A DNA stretch of 64,000 bases, taken from Bimastos eiseni. Lineage: Eukaryota > Annelida > Clitellata > Crassiclitellata > Lumbricidae. The stretch lies in the NCBI GenBank assembly GCA_959347315.1, contig OY365809.1, forward strand, positions 42,772,542-42,836,541, written 5' to 3'. Numbering within the stretch: position 1 is the first letter of the stretch; the number at the start of each line of letters is the position of its first letter. Positions 28,980-41,734 of this stretch are shown here, one piece after another. Under the pieces are notes generated by a model. The model searched no databases. It was not told the DNA's origin and saw nothing but the letters and a program-made list of their open reading frames with translations. A program made the translations under genes and the position numbers.

Positions 28980-29640
28980 ATGTATGCATGCATACTTCTC
29001 GATGACACGGAACGAAAACTCAACGGTCGGTCAATATCGTGAGTTACAGTGTGTCTATGATGAGGTTTTCCTGCAAAAGTCATTGAAACCCACAGAGCTC
29101 GATGAGGATTTTTTACCAAGAGACTTTCTGCTTCATATTCTGTTTTAGAGCAATTGATATTTAGACATATGTATTATCTATTTACATATATATATTGTAT
29201 AATTTCAATATAATAAACTAAATAGACCCTACAATATAATGCGCAATGTACACTGTGTCCGGAAATAAAAGTACCTCTAATAATTATAGGAAAATAAATA
29301 GTATATATTCGTCGATTTTTAAATTCCAAAACCGTTTCGTCTACAATCTCCCATGGCAATTACATAATATATTATAGTATAATATATTATATTACATGGG
29401 AAATGAGTATGTAATTTCCATGGAACATTGTAATGTTACTGTATTGCATTGTATCGATTGTTTTCACATAGACAAATTTCTTTTCTATTGCAGTTTATCA
29501 TCTTGGCGTTGTGCTGTGAGTCAAGTTATCTTGGCGACTAGCAATAAAAATAAATCTGTTTCGAGCACAGAAAAAGACATTTTATTTTATTTCATCCAAA
29601 ATTGGTGTTGCCAAATTCTCTCATAATACCAGCGGCGTCC
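28980..29640. other. AT-rich, no gene seen
   Basis: Unique-looking AT-rich DNA with a TATAATATATTATATTA palindromic patch near 29370. Confidence 0.4.
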
Positions 29641-29644
29641 ACGT

Positions 29645-29718
29645 GTATTGCCTTCGGACTATCCAACCTTCGGAAGAGCTATCGAACCTTCGGAGTATCG
29701 AACCTTCTGACTACCAAC
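29645..29718 (+). repeat. array of the CCTTCGGACTATC motif
   Basis: Four to five copies of GCCTTCGGACTATCCAA-like units (AACCTTCGGAAGAGCTATCG, AACCTTCGGAGTATCG), the same 16 bp motif as in the foldback element at 4465-4795. Confidence 0.6.
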
Positions 29719-29719
29719 A

Positions 29720-31525
29720 TGGAACCGTCTATTTATCAATCATCTATTCAACTACTCTTGCTGATCGGTAGTATAACACTGTGTTTGTTCATCAGGGTAA
29801 ACCATCTTAACACATGACCGTGTTACTCTAAAATCGTAGCCTCTGACCGGTCTAATTTTGTGATCTATGTCCCAGCCTCCTTATCTCAACCCTAGCCTTG
29901 TAATAAATCGCTTGATATCGACCCTTCGATGTATCTATCTCTAGACCACGACCCTAATGATGTCTATCATGGGGCTCGTTTTACAATCATCTTTGCCATT
30001 TCAAGACACAACCCCGTCGACAGTTCGCCCGTATTTTCGTCAACAATTTAGGTTCATCTTATACGATTCCGCTTCGCAGGATTCAACCTTAGAGCGTTAT
30101 TATACTTTAACGGCTAAAGCATAAAATTCTCTTTCGATTTCCTCCCACGACACTCAGATCAGTTAATATTTTCTATCGATCTGCCAAACAATGTTAGTCT
30201 CCTGATGCGTGGGTCCAATGGGCGCAGACCACTAGAACAGATAAAAGATGTACGGGTCCATATATCTGGGTATTTATTGAGCGCTATTTGGGAATTATCG
30301 ATGGGACTGGTTTTGTAATTATGTGATGCCATCGCAACCCATCATCTGATTGGAATTAAGCTGAAGAATGTGATATCAGCGATCGAGGTTGAATAGAGCG
30401 TAAAAGAAAGATGTCGGCTGGTCGGTATGAACGTGCTGTGCAGGAGGCATACCTAGTGTTCAGTGGGTCAGCAATGTGTTCTATGACTTACTCGAATGAG
30501 GTTTCACCTGAGACGGGAGCTGGCTATCTATGTCTGCTGACTGTGTCTGGTTTTCTATCTGTCTGCTTGTGTCTGTCCATTTAATTTTATTTTCATTGAA
30601 TAATAGAAAAAATATTTCATGATGCAGTGTACAATTATGTCTCAGAAGAACATGGAACACACCTACATGTGGAAGCAATCTGTGTTCAGCTCATTAGGGT
30701 CACCTATTTGACAACAACTTGTGTCTAATAAAATAGTCTTACAATACTTTAACACAGCAGAATAAAAAGAACCATTCCTATCAAGAACAACAACTTATTC
30801 CATGTTTTGTTCATTCGATACTGCTCGCACGGACGCTTTAAATAAAGCTATGGTAGGCTAGACATTTACGATAAGAAGGCCGATACTTAATTGAAAATAG
30901 GTGTATGTTATTGCGGGCAGGAACTTTCGGACTAAGTTCAGCGTCCTGCCATATAATGAGCGTGATTTTCAGAATTAGGCTTACTCGCGAAATTGCTATG
31001 AATGTACATTGTAGATGGAAGTAAATCAAGTGCATTACTTCACTGATAGTTGCGTAGATGTAGCTTAAAACGAGATCAATTACAAGAACTGAGAGCAATG
31101 AAAAATTACTGAGTACAAAATAATGAATGTGTGAATATCTTACTGCATGCAATAATGAGGATGGTTCGTTTCTGGAAAACCGTATACAGCCGGCAACTGC
31201 GGGTAAGGTGATTGATATGCGATGGTTAGCTAAGTTCTTGGTCTAAGTCTCGGTCAGAGCAAAGAAAGGCAGGATGCGGAAAAGTTGCTATGGTGACCGG
31301 CTTGCAACGAATCAGAAGGCAAGAAGCGGATCTTCGAAAATGGCGATATGTAGATGAGTTTGACGGCTGCGAGAGTAGAATCGTAAGTTTGAAAATAGGA
31401 AGACTGCGGATTTTTCTTTTGAATTCTAAAGAATTAGAGTAACGTGACCATCAATTTAAGATCGAATACGCGGATGTGACGTGATGAAAGTTAGGATCCA
31501 ATAAAAAAATCACTCAAAAGGATTC
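29720..31525. other. no convincing gene
   Basis: Mixed-composition noncoding DNA. The longest ORF (30838-31152, minus) is AT-rich, without start or splice context, and looks random. Confidence 0.4.
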
Positions 31526-31526
31526 G

Positions 31527-31528
<2 letters not shown>

Positions 31529-31558
<30 letters not shown>

Positions 31559-31786
31559 ATATCTATATATATATCTATATATATATATATCTATATATAT
31601 ATCTATATATATATCTATATATATATATATCTATATATATATCTATATATATATCTATATATATATATATCTATATATATATCTATATATATATATATCT
31701 ATATATATATCTATATATATATCTATATATATATATATCTATATATATATATATCTATATATATATATATCTATATATATATATCG
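31529..31786. repeat. compound (AT)n/ATCTATATAT array, 258 bp
   Basis: TA runs are interrupted by ATC at quasi-regular 10-14 bp spacing, giving units such as CTATATATAT and CTATATATATATAT. Confidence 0.95.
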
Positions 31787-32397
31787 CCCCTTTAATATAT
31801 CTACTATGAGGCGTTCTTAACCTAACCGTGGCTGCAAAGGATTTATTGCGGTACAGAGAGGTGTAAAATGCAAAGATCGTAAAAGAACCACAAATGAAAT
31901 TCTCAACTAACAAGAGCTATTAATTATTCATGCAATATTTTGAAGACTGTAACGCTGCTGTAAACCAATCGAATCTTCTCGAACTGCAAGCAGTGCGAGG
32001 GTTGAGCCTTGAACGATCGAATTGCGATATCGGGCGACAACTTGACAGCCTAGATTGCGCATTTATCCCTTTCAACACGATGGTCGACAATTCATCCAAA
32101 CGACAGAAACTCTCATCATTGAATTGAATGATGTTCACAAAATACGAGGATTTGAATTGAACTATTGAAATATTACATAATTATATTTAGCAAATAACGT
32201 CGCTCATTGGTTGTTAGATGTTGCTAATATTTGATATATATATATATAAATGCCTGATCTCAATTACTCAATTATATAATCATCGAAGTGCTGCATAGAT
32301 ACCTGATGCGTATACGAGTGAGGAATTTACTCGATGCAATGTGACTTTTCTCATCAGCCATGTGCAACGAGGCAATGAAGCAATCTTAGATTAGCAA

Positions 32398-32399
<2 letters not shown>

Positions 32400-32432
<33 letters not shown>

Positions 32433-32690
32433 TGTGTGTATACAATGCACGTGTATTTTATGTGCATATTATTCAATCACAATTTAATGGTTTCACAGCA
32501 ACAAATATGTATGTGAGTATATATATATATATATGACGAATATATATAGGCCTATATGTACACTATATATATATATATATATATATGTACATTTATGTAT
32601 AATATTATATATATTCTTGGATCAGCCTGAGGAAATGGCGCACTGTGTAAAAGCGATCATGTATATATACATATATATATATATATCCAA
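32400..32690. repeat. cluster of short (TA)n arrays
   Basis: TA runs at 32401-32428, 32518-32534, 32563-32586 and 32665-32686, with TATAGGCCTATA and ATATTCTTGGAT between them. Confidence 0.9.
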
Positions 32691-32929
32691 GAATCCACCG
32701 ATATCATTATCCCATGTTCTGTGTCTCCTTGTTTGGTCATGTTTCTCACCATTTGTCATATTGGACGTGTTGCCTTCTTTGTTTTACAAGCAACAATGTT
32801 TTACAGTAATTTGTATGCCTCGATGAACTGTTGTTTTTGTCGACATCTTACGGTCTACCATGCACGACGGGTACTGAGGAATAATAATGGTAATAATAAT
32901 AATAATAGAAATGGGTCATAAATATTCAA

Positions 32930-33292
32930 CATGGGAGGGAATAGGTAGGTCCACAATTTGGCAGAATAGAAATGGTCCTTGGTTTGGATATATCATTGAG
33001 CCATAATTGAATGAACAGAAGGACAGGTTACCAGGCAGAATAGAATTGGTTCACAGTGTGGATATCATAGGTCCTGAACTGAATTAATAGAAGGATAGGT
33101 TCTGATGCAGAATAGAATTGGTTCACAGTGTAAATAGCATGGGTCCCGGATTAACGAATAGAAAGATTGGTCCTCAGGCAAAATGTATAACGGTCCTCAG
33201 GTTGGATGTCATGAGCCATGAAATGAATAAATGGAAGTATTGGTCCTGAGACAGAATAGAAATGGTACTCCGTTTGAGCATCATGGATCCTG
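32930..33292. repeat. about 72 bp minisatellite, 5 diverged copies
   Basis: GGCAGAATAGAAATGGTCCT recurs at about 32961, 33035, 33107, 33178 and 33250, that is, every 71-74 bp. GGATATCAT, GAATTAATAGAAGGA and TTGGTCCTGAG are in the same order in each. Confidence 0.85.
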
Positions 33293-33299
33293 CACATAC

Positions 33300-34865
33300 T
33301 ACTTTCCGGTACAACTGGCGCCTTGTCGCATCGCAACTCAGACCAGAGTCATTAAACGTCATCCACTAAACAAATTCGTGCGTCGTCGTGGGAAAATAGT
33401 CCGACAAAAAACGGCAACGCTTGTTTTTCATAAACATCAAGTATACGCCGTGTACTAAGCATTCGGTCAAGCCATATTTATGCATGCACGTGTAGTAACT
33501 TGTGTAAATGTACGTATGTATATTTGGACTTTTACAAGGCTCATTTTGGAAACTAAGCAAAAGCGTCATACGAACACGAAGGCAGACTTTTTAGAACAGG
33601 TGGTGAAAGTAACTTCTGTAGAGTTTAACGGATCAGCTCGAATGTCAGCTGGAAGATTGTTTCAAAAGATGGACCATGGCACCTTGCACTGGTGGTAACA
33701 ATCGGTAGCGAGGGACCTGAAGATCTCCATGAGCGTTTGATTAGACTGGTGATCTGAATGAAATGAAACCAGCACAAACAGCTCTCGTATACGTGTGATA
33801 TAAAGCACAGCTAGCCGACCAGAAGAAACAGTCAGGCGTTATTATGTTCATTAGCGAAATATATTCTACAGTTAAGTTATACGGAATATATGTATATATA
33901 TATAATTATATATATATTAACTGATGGTGCAAGACGCAAGCGCGCAGTCAGTTTTATTTCACTTGCAACTGCTTACGAATTATTAATAACCATTGAAGAC
34001 CTATAATGCAAGACTTTTCGCGAGTGCATAGTAATTAACAGCGAACAATAAATGATCTGTGATGCCATTCTCTCTCGAATTTAATTGTTTAAACGAATCT
34101 CGCAGTCTATTCTTTCATGATTTTCACCTTCAACTCTTTCACGTCTTAGCCAATCAAATCGATCAGGTTGGTTTATTGCTCGAGTGTCTGAGTGTCAGTG
34201 TGCGTATGTATGCAACCATGCATGATGCACCTCATAGAAATGAAGCGACCAAAATTATTTGTATGACTGAATTGTATGGGTTTTGTTCTTCTACTATAAA
34301 ACTACCCTGAAACTATAAGAAGCAAATTTGATGTCATCTTTATGCCCGCTTTTGTTGGCGCACGTTACTCTGAACGCTAAGGACGGGTCACCATAGGGCC
34401 TAATCATATATTGAGGCAGGGCTGAATATATGTATATATGTATTTATATGATAAATATATAATATTATCTGAACATTTGCTAAGTGATACAGTCCTGAAA
34501 GCATGTCCGAGACCAGCCAAGGGTATACATTCAGAAGATGGCTGCAGCACTTTCTGAGATTCGTCACACAGGTGAGCGGGTGGCCAGTCTTCTCCGTCAC
34601 CATCGGATCTCGTCACCGTTGACAGTATCCGACACGTGTAGGAAGGGTTGGGTCGTGTGACCTGAATAGAATGTTATAAGGGACGACCATCCCGGGAGGG
34701 AGAATGTCGTCAGGCTTATTACAAATGTTTAATGGAACTGAGTGAATAAGGGCAAAGTCAGCTCACGAGCACTGTTTTTCAAAAGGAGTGTCGCCAGCAG
34801 TTAGGATGCCAGAACGGGTCGATTTTGTGGGAGACGATAAGGGCCAGGCGACGCTAAACGTCCCT
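33300..34865. other. no convincing gene
   Basis: Noncoding AT-rich DNA with a TATA patch at 33890-33920. Small ORFs are scattered and unsupported. Confidence 0.4.
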
Positions 34866-34868
34866 ATC

Positions 34869-35730
34869 AATCAATCAGTCAATCAATCAGTCAATCAATT
34901 AATCATTTATTTATTTCCATAACAGACAGGTATTCTCATTTGCAAATTAGTCACATCACAATATTATGTCAGTTATTAATTGATAGATAGCCCAGCAATA
35001 GTGGAACAAATAGGCCCCAAAAGGAAGAATCCCGTTAACTATCAACATATGGTTACATTGACGATGGACGGCTGATTTGGAAGTATTTGTCAATAAATGA
35101 TGTAATTGTTTGTATTTAATGTTTTGGTTTCCAGCATACAGTAAGTAACATACCAGTATTCAAACAATAGATGAGAGTTTTGGACCATGAAGCCAAAGTA
35201 ATAACGTCAGTATATACACTTATCTAAACTTAACTAAACAATATTAATGACTAGATTCGTCAATTTCAAGTATGAAACCCAATAGAGTAGATATATCTAC
35301 ACAATAATCTTATACATATCTCTATTTACATACATATATGTTCAATACAAGGGTGAGCAATCCTATTTTTGAATCCATGATTAAATGACATTTAGACATA
35401 TTATGACAGTAAAACTATTGGACTATTTGGCAAAAACACGACAAAGTATAGAAGCCAAGCGACAATCCTTTAAGAGCCCGTTCCAAATTAATGAACCCTG
35501 ATAGGTTAGGGCTAGCTTACGAAGGTTTTTTACGCATAATATAATACATGTACTCACTACTCAGGTCTTTTTCTAGTGTCTATTGTGTGTGAGAAGCGAG
35601 TAAGCAACGATCTGAATACAGGTGGAAGAAGGTTATAAGTATATTTATGCATAAAAATGTTAATTCGCCATAGTCGAATTAAAAATTTTATATGCCATAG
35701 TTGAGATAAGCTTATACTGAACAGTATCAT
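34869..35730 (-). pseudogene. decayed LINE 3' region with GATT-type tail
   Basis: Minus-strand codons at 35652-35558 read MHKYTYNLLPPVFRSLLTRF then SHTIDTRKRPE-stop. This is the M-Y-K-Y-x2-x-LLP-x-F...Y-N-T-R block near the C-terminus of CR1/jockey-type LINEs. Further on, YQGSLIWNGLLKDCRL matches the G-x-x-x-W-N-x-L block. A long 3' UTR follows to a (GATT)n-type tail at 34869-34905. Many stops and shifts; an old copy. Confidence 0.6.
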
Positions 35731-35739
35731 ATCAGAAAA

Positions 35740-36255
35740 GCGAAATGAAAAACGACGTTCTTATTCAGGTGTATACTGTTGTTTTGTAAGAAACTTTCAA
35801 AGTAATATTTCAATGAACCATTGAAATATCACCCCTTTCAAAGTAAAACACGGGCATTTCGTAAAAAAAACGACGCAGAGGAGAGAAGACATTAATTATT
35901 GTGCAGATAACAGATAGTGTGCTGACAACAGGTGTTTTCGACTCAAGCACAGGTATTGAAACATCCTCTTTTAATATTATATTACTAGAGTAGACTACTG
36001 ATTACTGTTCATAGCAGTCGACCTACGACGATCCAGCTGGGTTCCTGACTTGGAAAATCGGCAGAATATAGAATATCCGAATAAAGGTATACACAATAAT
36101 CCATCCAGGTATAGACTACATAATGAATAGATTTACCAATATTGACATATTTATATTTACAGACGGATGTGCACAATTTATAGAAATGTATTTATATACA
36201 TATACACGTGAATATACACTGTGAACGGAAAAACACGAACCTATACAATAAATAT
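35740..36255. other. AT-rich, no gene seen
   Basis: Unique-looking noncoding sequence between two LINE copies. Confidence 0.4.
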
Positions 36256-36259
36256 ACAA

Positions 36260-39251
36260 ATTATTATTATTATTATTATTAATAAATTTGTAACGCGCAC
36301 AAGATCACACCTAAATGGGAATCTGAGGCGTGGATAGTCAGTTGCCAGGAGAAGATGCAATTAGATTTCCAAATCCTTGAAAGCCAAAGAGAAATAGTGA
36401 GTTTTGAGTCGCTCTTTGAAGGAAGGAAGTGAATTTGAGCAGGCTCTCTCTTTGAGAGAGTGGCAGTCGATTCCATTCCCTAGGAGCAGAGACATGAAAT
36501 ACATGAGAGCCCATAACTGTTCTGCATCGTGGTTCAACTAAAAGACCTGTACTTTATGATGGTAAGCAACGAGGAGGAATGTAAGGAGTTAGTTGAGCAT
36601 GAAGGTAGGTGTACTGGTGATGAACGCTTTGTAGGTCAAACAAGCTAACTTAAATTTGATTCTGAATTCAACAGGGAGCCAATGCAGCTGGTGGAGTTGG
36701 GCAGAGGAGCATGTTCGTAGTGGGACACGTAGCACTACTCGAGCTAACGTATTTTGGATACGTTGAAGCCTTTTGAGTTCAAGGTCTGAGAGACCGACAA
36801 AAAGTGAATTAGCATAATCGAGGCGAGAGGAGACAAGTGAGCAGGCTATAGTCTCAGACATATTTTGGGTTAGAGCCGACCTTATGTGATGTATTGCCCT
36901 GATGTGGTAGAAACAAGATTTACAAAGGCTGGTTATGTGAGGTCGAAATGTGAGCTTGCTGTCGAGGGTAACCCCAAGTGTTTTGACAGAGTCTGAAAGC
37001 GGCACAGCTGTGCCCGCCTGTTCAATGCTAGAGAGCCTAGGGAAAGAACGCAGGCGTTGACATGAGCCAAATACAATTGCTTCAGACTTGTCTGGGTTTA
37101 TGGCCAAACCATTGAAACAGAACCATGCATATATGGATGAGAGGCATTCTTCCAGTTTTAGTTTACCAGACTGATCAGTGTGTGACAGGGAGCTGAGTAT
37201 CATCTGTATACTGTTGTAATTGAATTCCAAAGTGTTTAGCTATACGACTGATTGGGGAAGTAAAGACTGTAAATAATAAAGGGCCGAGGACAGATCCTTG
37301 TGGCACTCCAGCAGTGCAAAGTGTGGGCTCCGACCGAGCAGATCCAATGCCCATCTGCTGATTGCGGTCAACCAGGTATGAAGCTAACCAGTGTAAGGCA
37401 GTCCCAGAGACACCAAAGCTTTTTGCAAGTCTTGCAAGGAGTTACTGGTGGTCTACAGTGTCAAAGGCTGCATTACGGTCAAGACACACGTAGAGGCAGG
37501 CTTTACCATTGTCAATAGATGAGAAGATGTAATCCAATGTAGAGACAAGAGCAGTTTCCGGGGAGTAGCCTTCGCGATATGCTGACTGGTAGGGACTGAA
37601 GTTGGGAGAGGAAGTAATGTGTCTCTTGACACCCATAAGAAAAAGACGTTCAAGGATCTTCGAAATGTTATTGAGGTTGGAGATAGGTCTGAAGTTAGAC
37701 AAATTGCTAGTGTCAAGGTCAGGCTTTTTAAGTAAAGGCGCGACTAAAGCAGATTTGAAGCATGAAGGAAAGAACCCTTCAGCAAAAGATAGATTGGCCA
37801 AGTGTGCAATGAGGTGAGAGAATACATCAGAACAAGAGACGATGAGTGATGTAGGTATGAAGTCCAATGCTGATGATTTAGGAACCATGCTATTGAGAAG
37901 ATTAAAGACTTCAAAGAATGTGACAGGAGTTATGTCATCGAAGGCAGGGCCGGAGAATTCGGAGTCGAGCAGCAGGTCACTCCACACTAAATTAGCAGCA
38001 CATCTAGCAATTTTACATTTAAGATCAATAAGTTTTTTAACAAAAATTGCAGCAAAATTTGCACACATAGTCTGATTTTCTGTGTCTGAGCGTTTGCCGT
38101 TATTTCTATCCTTTGAGTGTAGAAGACGCTGAGCAATGCGCCATCCGTCCCGAGGATTATCAACACTTTCAAGTTGACTGCAGAAATACGAGCTTCGTGA
38201 ATCGTTTATGAGTTTATTTGTTACACGACAGTGTCGACGATAACACTGCCTATCCTCATCAAGTCCAGAATGTTTCCACTTTCTTTCAAGTCGACGACGT
38301 TCCTTCTTCGCACCGGATGCTTCAGATGAGAGCCATCTAGTAATAGGTTTAGATGGTCGCCTGTAGCAAGTCTGAATCGGAGCGAGTTTGTCCAATATCA
38401 GTGACACTGTTGTTTTCATTTTTTCGGCAAAATCGTTTGCACTGCTTGCAGAAGCTAAAGTACTAATTTGTGATCCGATATAAGACCAGCATCGTTCACG
38501 TGCGTGTCATAGACTGTTGTTCGATCATCGGCTGCTGGAACGTCTAAGATGTTACCTTCTCGGGTAGGGATTTCAATATACTGGTGGAGACCGTAGGTAT
38601 CGAAGTTATCGGCCAGTGTGCTATTCATTCGACCTCCAGATCCAGGGCAATTAAGAACTCCACAGAGCACAAGTCTTTCACCAGCCTCAACACAAATGGA
38701 TGAAACTAGGTTGGCGAGGTCGTTGTAGAAATCTCCTATTGTACCCGGTGGGCGGTAGATGTTTCCAATAGTTATAGATGAAGATGATCTGCCCAATCCA
38801 ACTAGTTGAAGTTCACACGAGGAAGTGCAGAGCTTGAGGATTGAGGATGTACGCTGACCTCTAACGTGGACCTGTAGATAAGAGCGAGACCCCCGCCAGA
38901 CACTGAGCGACCTGAGGATCCATTCTGATGAACATGGAGAACAGAGAAGCCTTCAGGAGCGATGTCACGCTTGATACAATCAAGAGTGTCAGCACAGATC
39001 CACGTTTCACATAGTGCCAGTATGTCCAGCCTCTCGTCTCTGATGAGGTCATGTATGATGGCTGAGCGACGGATGGCTGAACGGATGTTGAAGCTACCAA
39101 AGTTTATAGACGATGGTTTCAATGTAGGCTTATTGGACTGGACTTGGCGGGAGAGTGGCCCAGGGCTGCTTTCAGTATCACCCGATAGTAACAGAAGCAG
39201 TGCAACAGATATGCATGATAAAGAACGACGGTGCTGGGGACGAAAGGGCAT
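36260..39251 (-). pseudogene. L2/CR1-like LINE ORF2, near full length, inactivated
   Basis: Starts at ATG 39251. The N-terminus has a hydrophobic run and a degenerate 2A-like motif (LLLLLSGDTESSPGP, residues 18-32). The AP endonuclease has FNIRS, CETW and, after a frameshift near 38820, IGNIYRPPG, CGVLN in place of the usual GDFN, and SDHK. A second shift lies near 38440. RT covers 37442-38419: NFRPISNLNNISKILERL and CLDRNAAFDTVDH. A TAA stop at 37442-37444 breaks D-T-V-D-H-Q|LLARL, but the frame continues to VPQGSVLGPLLF and YTDD (about 37199-37210). A third shift leads to NPDKSEAIVFG, LGVTLDSKLTFRPHI and LHWLPVEFRIKFK. The element ends in an (ATT)n tail at 36260-36281. At least three frameshifts and one stop make it dead, but all domains remain recognisable. 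Confidence 0.85.
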
Positions 39252-39261
39252 TTATATACGG

Positions 39262-39299
39262 CATATATGGCATTTATTTACAAATAAATGCCATATATG
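39262..39299. repeat. perfect 38 bp inverted repeat at the LINE 5' end
   Basis: CATATATGGCATTTATTT, a 2 bp loop, then AAATAAATGCCATATATG. Its arm lies 11 bp upstream of the LINE start codon, at the junction with flanking DNA. Confidence 0.9.
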
Positions 39300-39309
39300 T
39301 AAATTGATA

Positions 39310-40425
39310 TTTCGACTCAAAGTATTTTATTCCCAACCATAATGGTAATTGTAATTATGCGCTGTGCAAGTTAAAATTGGCTAATAATGATATATATGCG
39401 CTTCATATTCATTAAACTTACATTTTTCATATCTGATTAAAATGTGCAAACTATTGCTCAAATTATTGAGATAATTCTGGAGGCTGGTTTTTCGTTTACT
39501 GCATATATGTATATATTTTTTCATACATCTATTATAGAACATATGTATCTTATGGAAAGGGTAGGCCCGGCTAGAGGGATCTTTGGGTCCCTTTGGGTTC
39601 TTCTTTGCATCCACTTGTATTTATTTCGTCACCGTATATCCGTTGCCGGTCTATTAGCTGTGCTGGCGTCTAAAAGGGCAAACGGTTTCCGCCATGACGA
39701 TGGCCAATTGCCTGCCTGCGACGACGGTACCAGATGCATTGCGAATTTAGTCGCAGCAGCAACCCATCTCACTCTTCCGTTGAATTCGCCGGACTGAACA
39801 CCAGCCTCCGTAACTGCTCGTCTTCTTTCGCACCCGCAACATCCTTGTTCAATTCGGACAAAAGAAGTCTGAAATTTCATCTGAAAGATTTAATACTGTT
39901 GGGAGAAAGAGAAAGTATACGATTCGGTGCGTTTCAATTGAAGACTGTTATCAACCGTTGGATATATAAGACTGAGCTCCTGAATAATCTCTCGTTGATC
40001 GATACAAGTAAGTGACTGCGAAGAAAGCAGGGCGTCAGAAGCTTATAACTTGTAATCTCTATAGATTATTCAATAGCCGTTTTATATATCTTCTTCTTCT
40101 TCTAGTTCTCTGCCCTTCAATGTCGCAATTCGTAAAGTTTTCAAGCTCTCTCCTTCAAATTGTTGTAGCCCTCCTTCATCATCCGGTTCAACGGTTCAAT
40201 AACACCATAGCGTCCTCTTTCGAGTCTCGACACAACTTGGCGCTGAGACGCTGAACATCCATGCCATCTGTCAGCTGTCGACGGCAATCCGTTGGCCAAC
40301 CACCGATGACTCTTTCAGCTTACTCTGCACTGTTTTGCTTTTACTAAAGTAATTTATGCGTATAAAATGACAAATTTTTTACATCATTTAGGCCAGCGCA
40401 GAGAGCGCATCAAATGAGTCAAATC
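39310..40425. other. unassigned, with a coding-like patch at 39600-40010
   Basis: 39600-40010 is GC-richer than its surroundings and open on both strands, but neither reading has a recognised domain. On minus, acceptor gaggctggtgttcag and donor TACG|gtgacg could bound a 54-codon exon at about 39635-39798. On plus, a donor CAA|gtaagtg lies at 40007. At about 40240-40310 the minus strand shares about 60 bp with 3205-3265. Confidence 0.3.
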
Positions 40426-40429
40426 AAAT

Positions 40430-41690
40430 CAAATATGTTTTTATTGATCCCGTTAGTATTGTTCACCGTTAATACATAACAAGTATAAAAGCGAAAATAA
40501 TTATGCAAAGAACATTTTAACAATACCGTAATATTCTAAGGGACGGGAAAATAGGGAAAAAGAGGGACCCTAAGGGACCAAAAAATCCGCAAGCCAGGCA
40601 TACTCTACCCATGAAATGTTAGTCAACAGTAGGTCAAGGTGCAGTTAACAGAAGTTGTTTTTGTCTCAACTAGTTAACTAATCTAGTTCGTGTAAGCAAA
40701 TCCCAAGATATTGATAGTGGCATTAAGTAATGATGATTAGAATGATTAAGCATTAACATGAATAAGATGATTAAACAGTAATAAGATAATAACGAAGTAT
40801 TAGTTGCAGATAGGTGTGTCTTGAGTTTTTTCTTAAATATTCTGATACTCTGAGGTTGTCGAATATAAATGGGCGTCTTATTCCATTCATTGGGGCCCGT
40901 ATATTTAATGGAGAATAATCGAGTGTTCGTTCTAAAAAAATGGTCTTTAATTAGACGAAGAGCAAACATTGTATGGGTTAGTACTACTTAGTAGAAGATT
41001 TTTGGATGAATTGATTGGAGAAGATTGGTGGCAATGACTTATTAACATATTTATACGTGAACTCATTAATTTGGAGCCTTGTTATTTGATGGAGACTTAA
41101 AATGCGAGAATAACTAAACATGTCATTAGAGTGCCAATGACGAACCTCATAGTGACCAAGGACTACCCGGAGAGCTCTTTTTTTGGAGAGTAATTAACGG
41201 AATAAGTCTGGATGAGTAATTTGAAGCCCATACTAAATTACAATAAGAGAGGTATGGATGAATCGTGGTATAATATAGGCTAATCAAGATGTAAGTTGGA
41301 AGGAGATAGGCTATTCTAGATATAATGCCTATGTTTTTAGCAATTATTGATGAAATGTTAGCAATGTGAGCCTTCCAAGATAGATAGTCATCAATCTGAA
41401 TGCCAAAAAATTTGGTGGTAGAGACTTTAGGAATTGAAGTGTTAGTAATAAAGAACAGGCCTTCAGTAAGCGGAACGTGCTTGCGGTGCGATCTGAATAG
41501 AATGAAATTGGTTCTAGAAACATTTAATGATAACTTGTTAGCAAGAAACCAGTCAAGGACATGGGACAGTTCTTTGTTCACTAGTTAATTCAAATAAGGC
41601 ATCATAAGATTTATGCGAGACAAAAATATTAGTGTCATCGGCAAAAAGAAGGAAGTGAAGCAGAGGTGAAGCATTCTGTAAGTCGCTTCT
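40430..41690 (-). pseudogene. 5'-truncated CR1/jockey-type LINE fragment
   Basis: Begins mid-RT with DLQNASPLLHFLLFADDTNI, then ELSHVLDWFLANKLSLNVSR, IGIISRIAYLLPTYILISLY and, after frame breaks, TGPNEWNKTPIYIRQPQSIR. The catalytic FADD is intact, but there is a shift near 41585 and others after 41150. The 3' end has a run of ATTTG units (minus-strand sense) at 40415-40435. It resembles the 53460 fragment block for block, including AACTAGTTAACTAA in the 3' region. Confidence 0.75.
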
Positions 41691-41734
41691 GAATAGATAA
41701 CTTGAAGGGTCGCTATTTAAATGTTCGGTTGCAT

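Noticed and set aside
39629..39880. Minus frame with SGEFNGRVRWVAAATKFAMH as a gene
   Set aside because: Splice-like borders exist but no recognisable domain; kept only as a coding-like patch.
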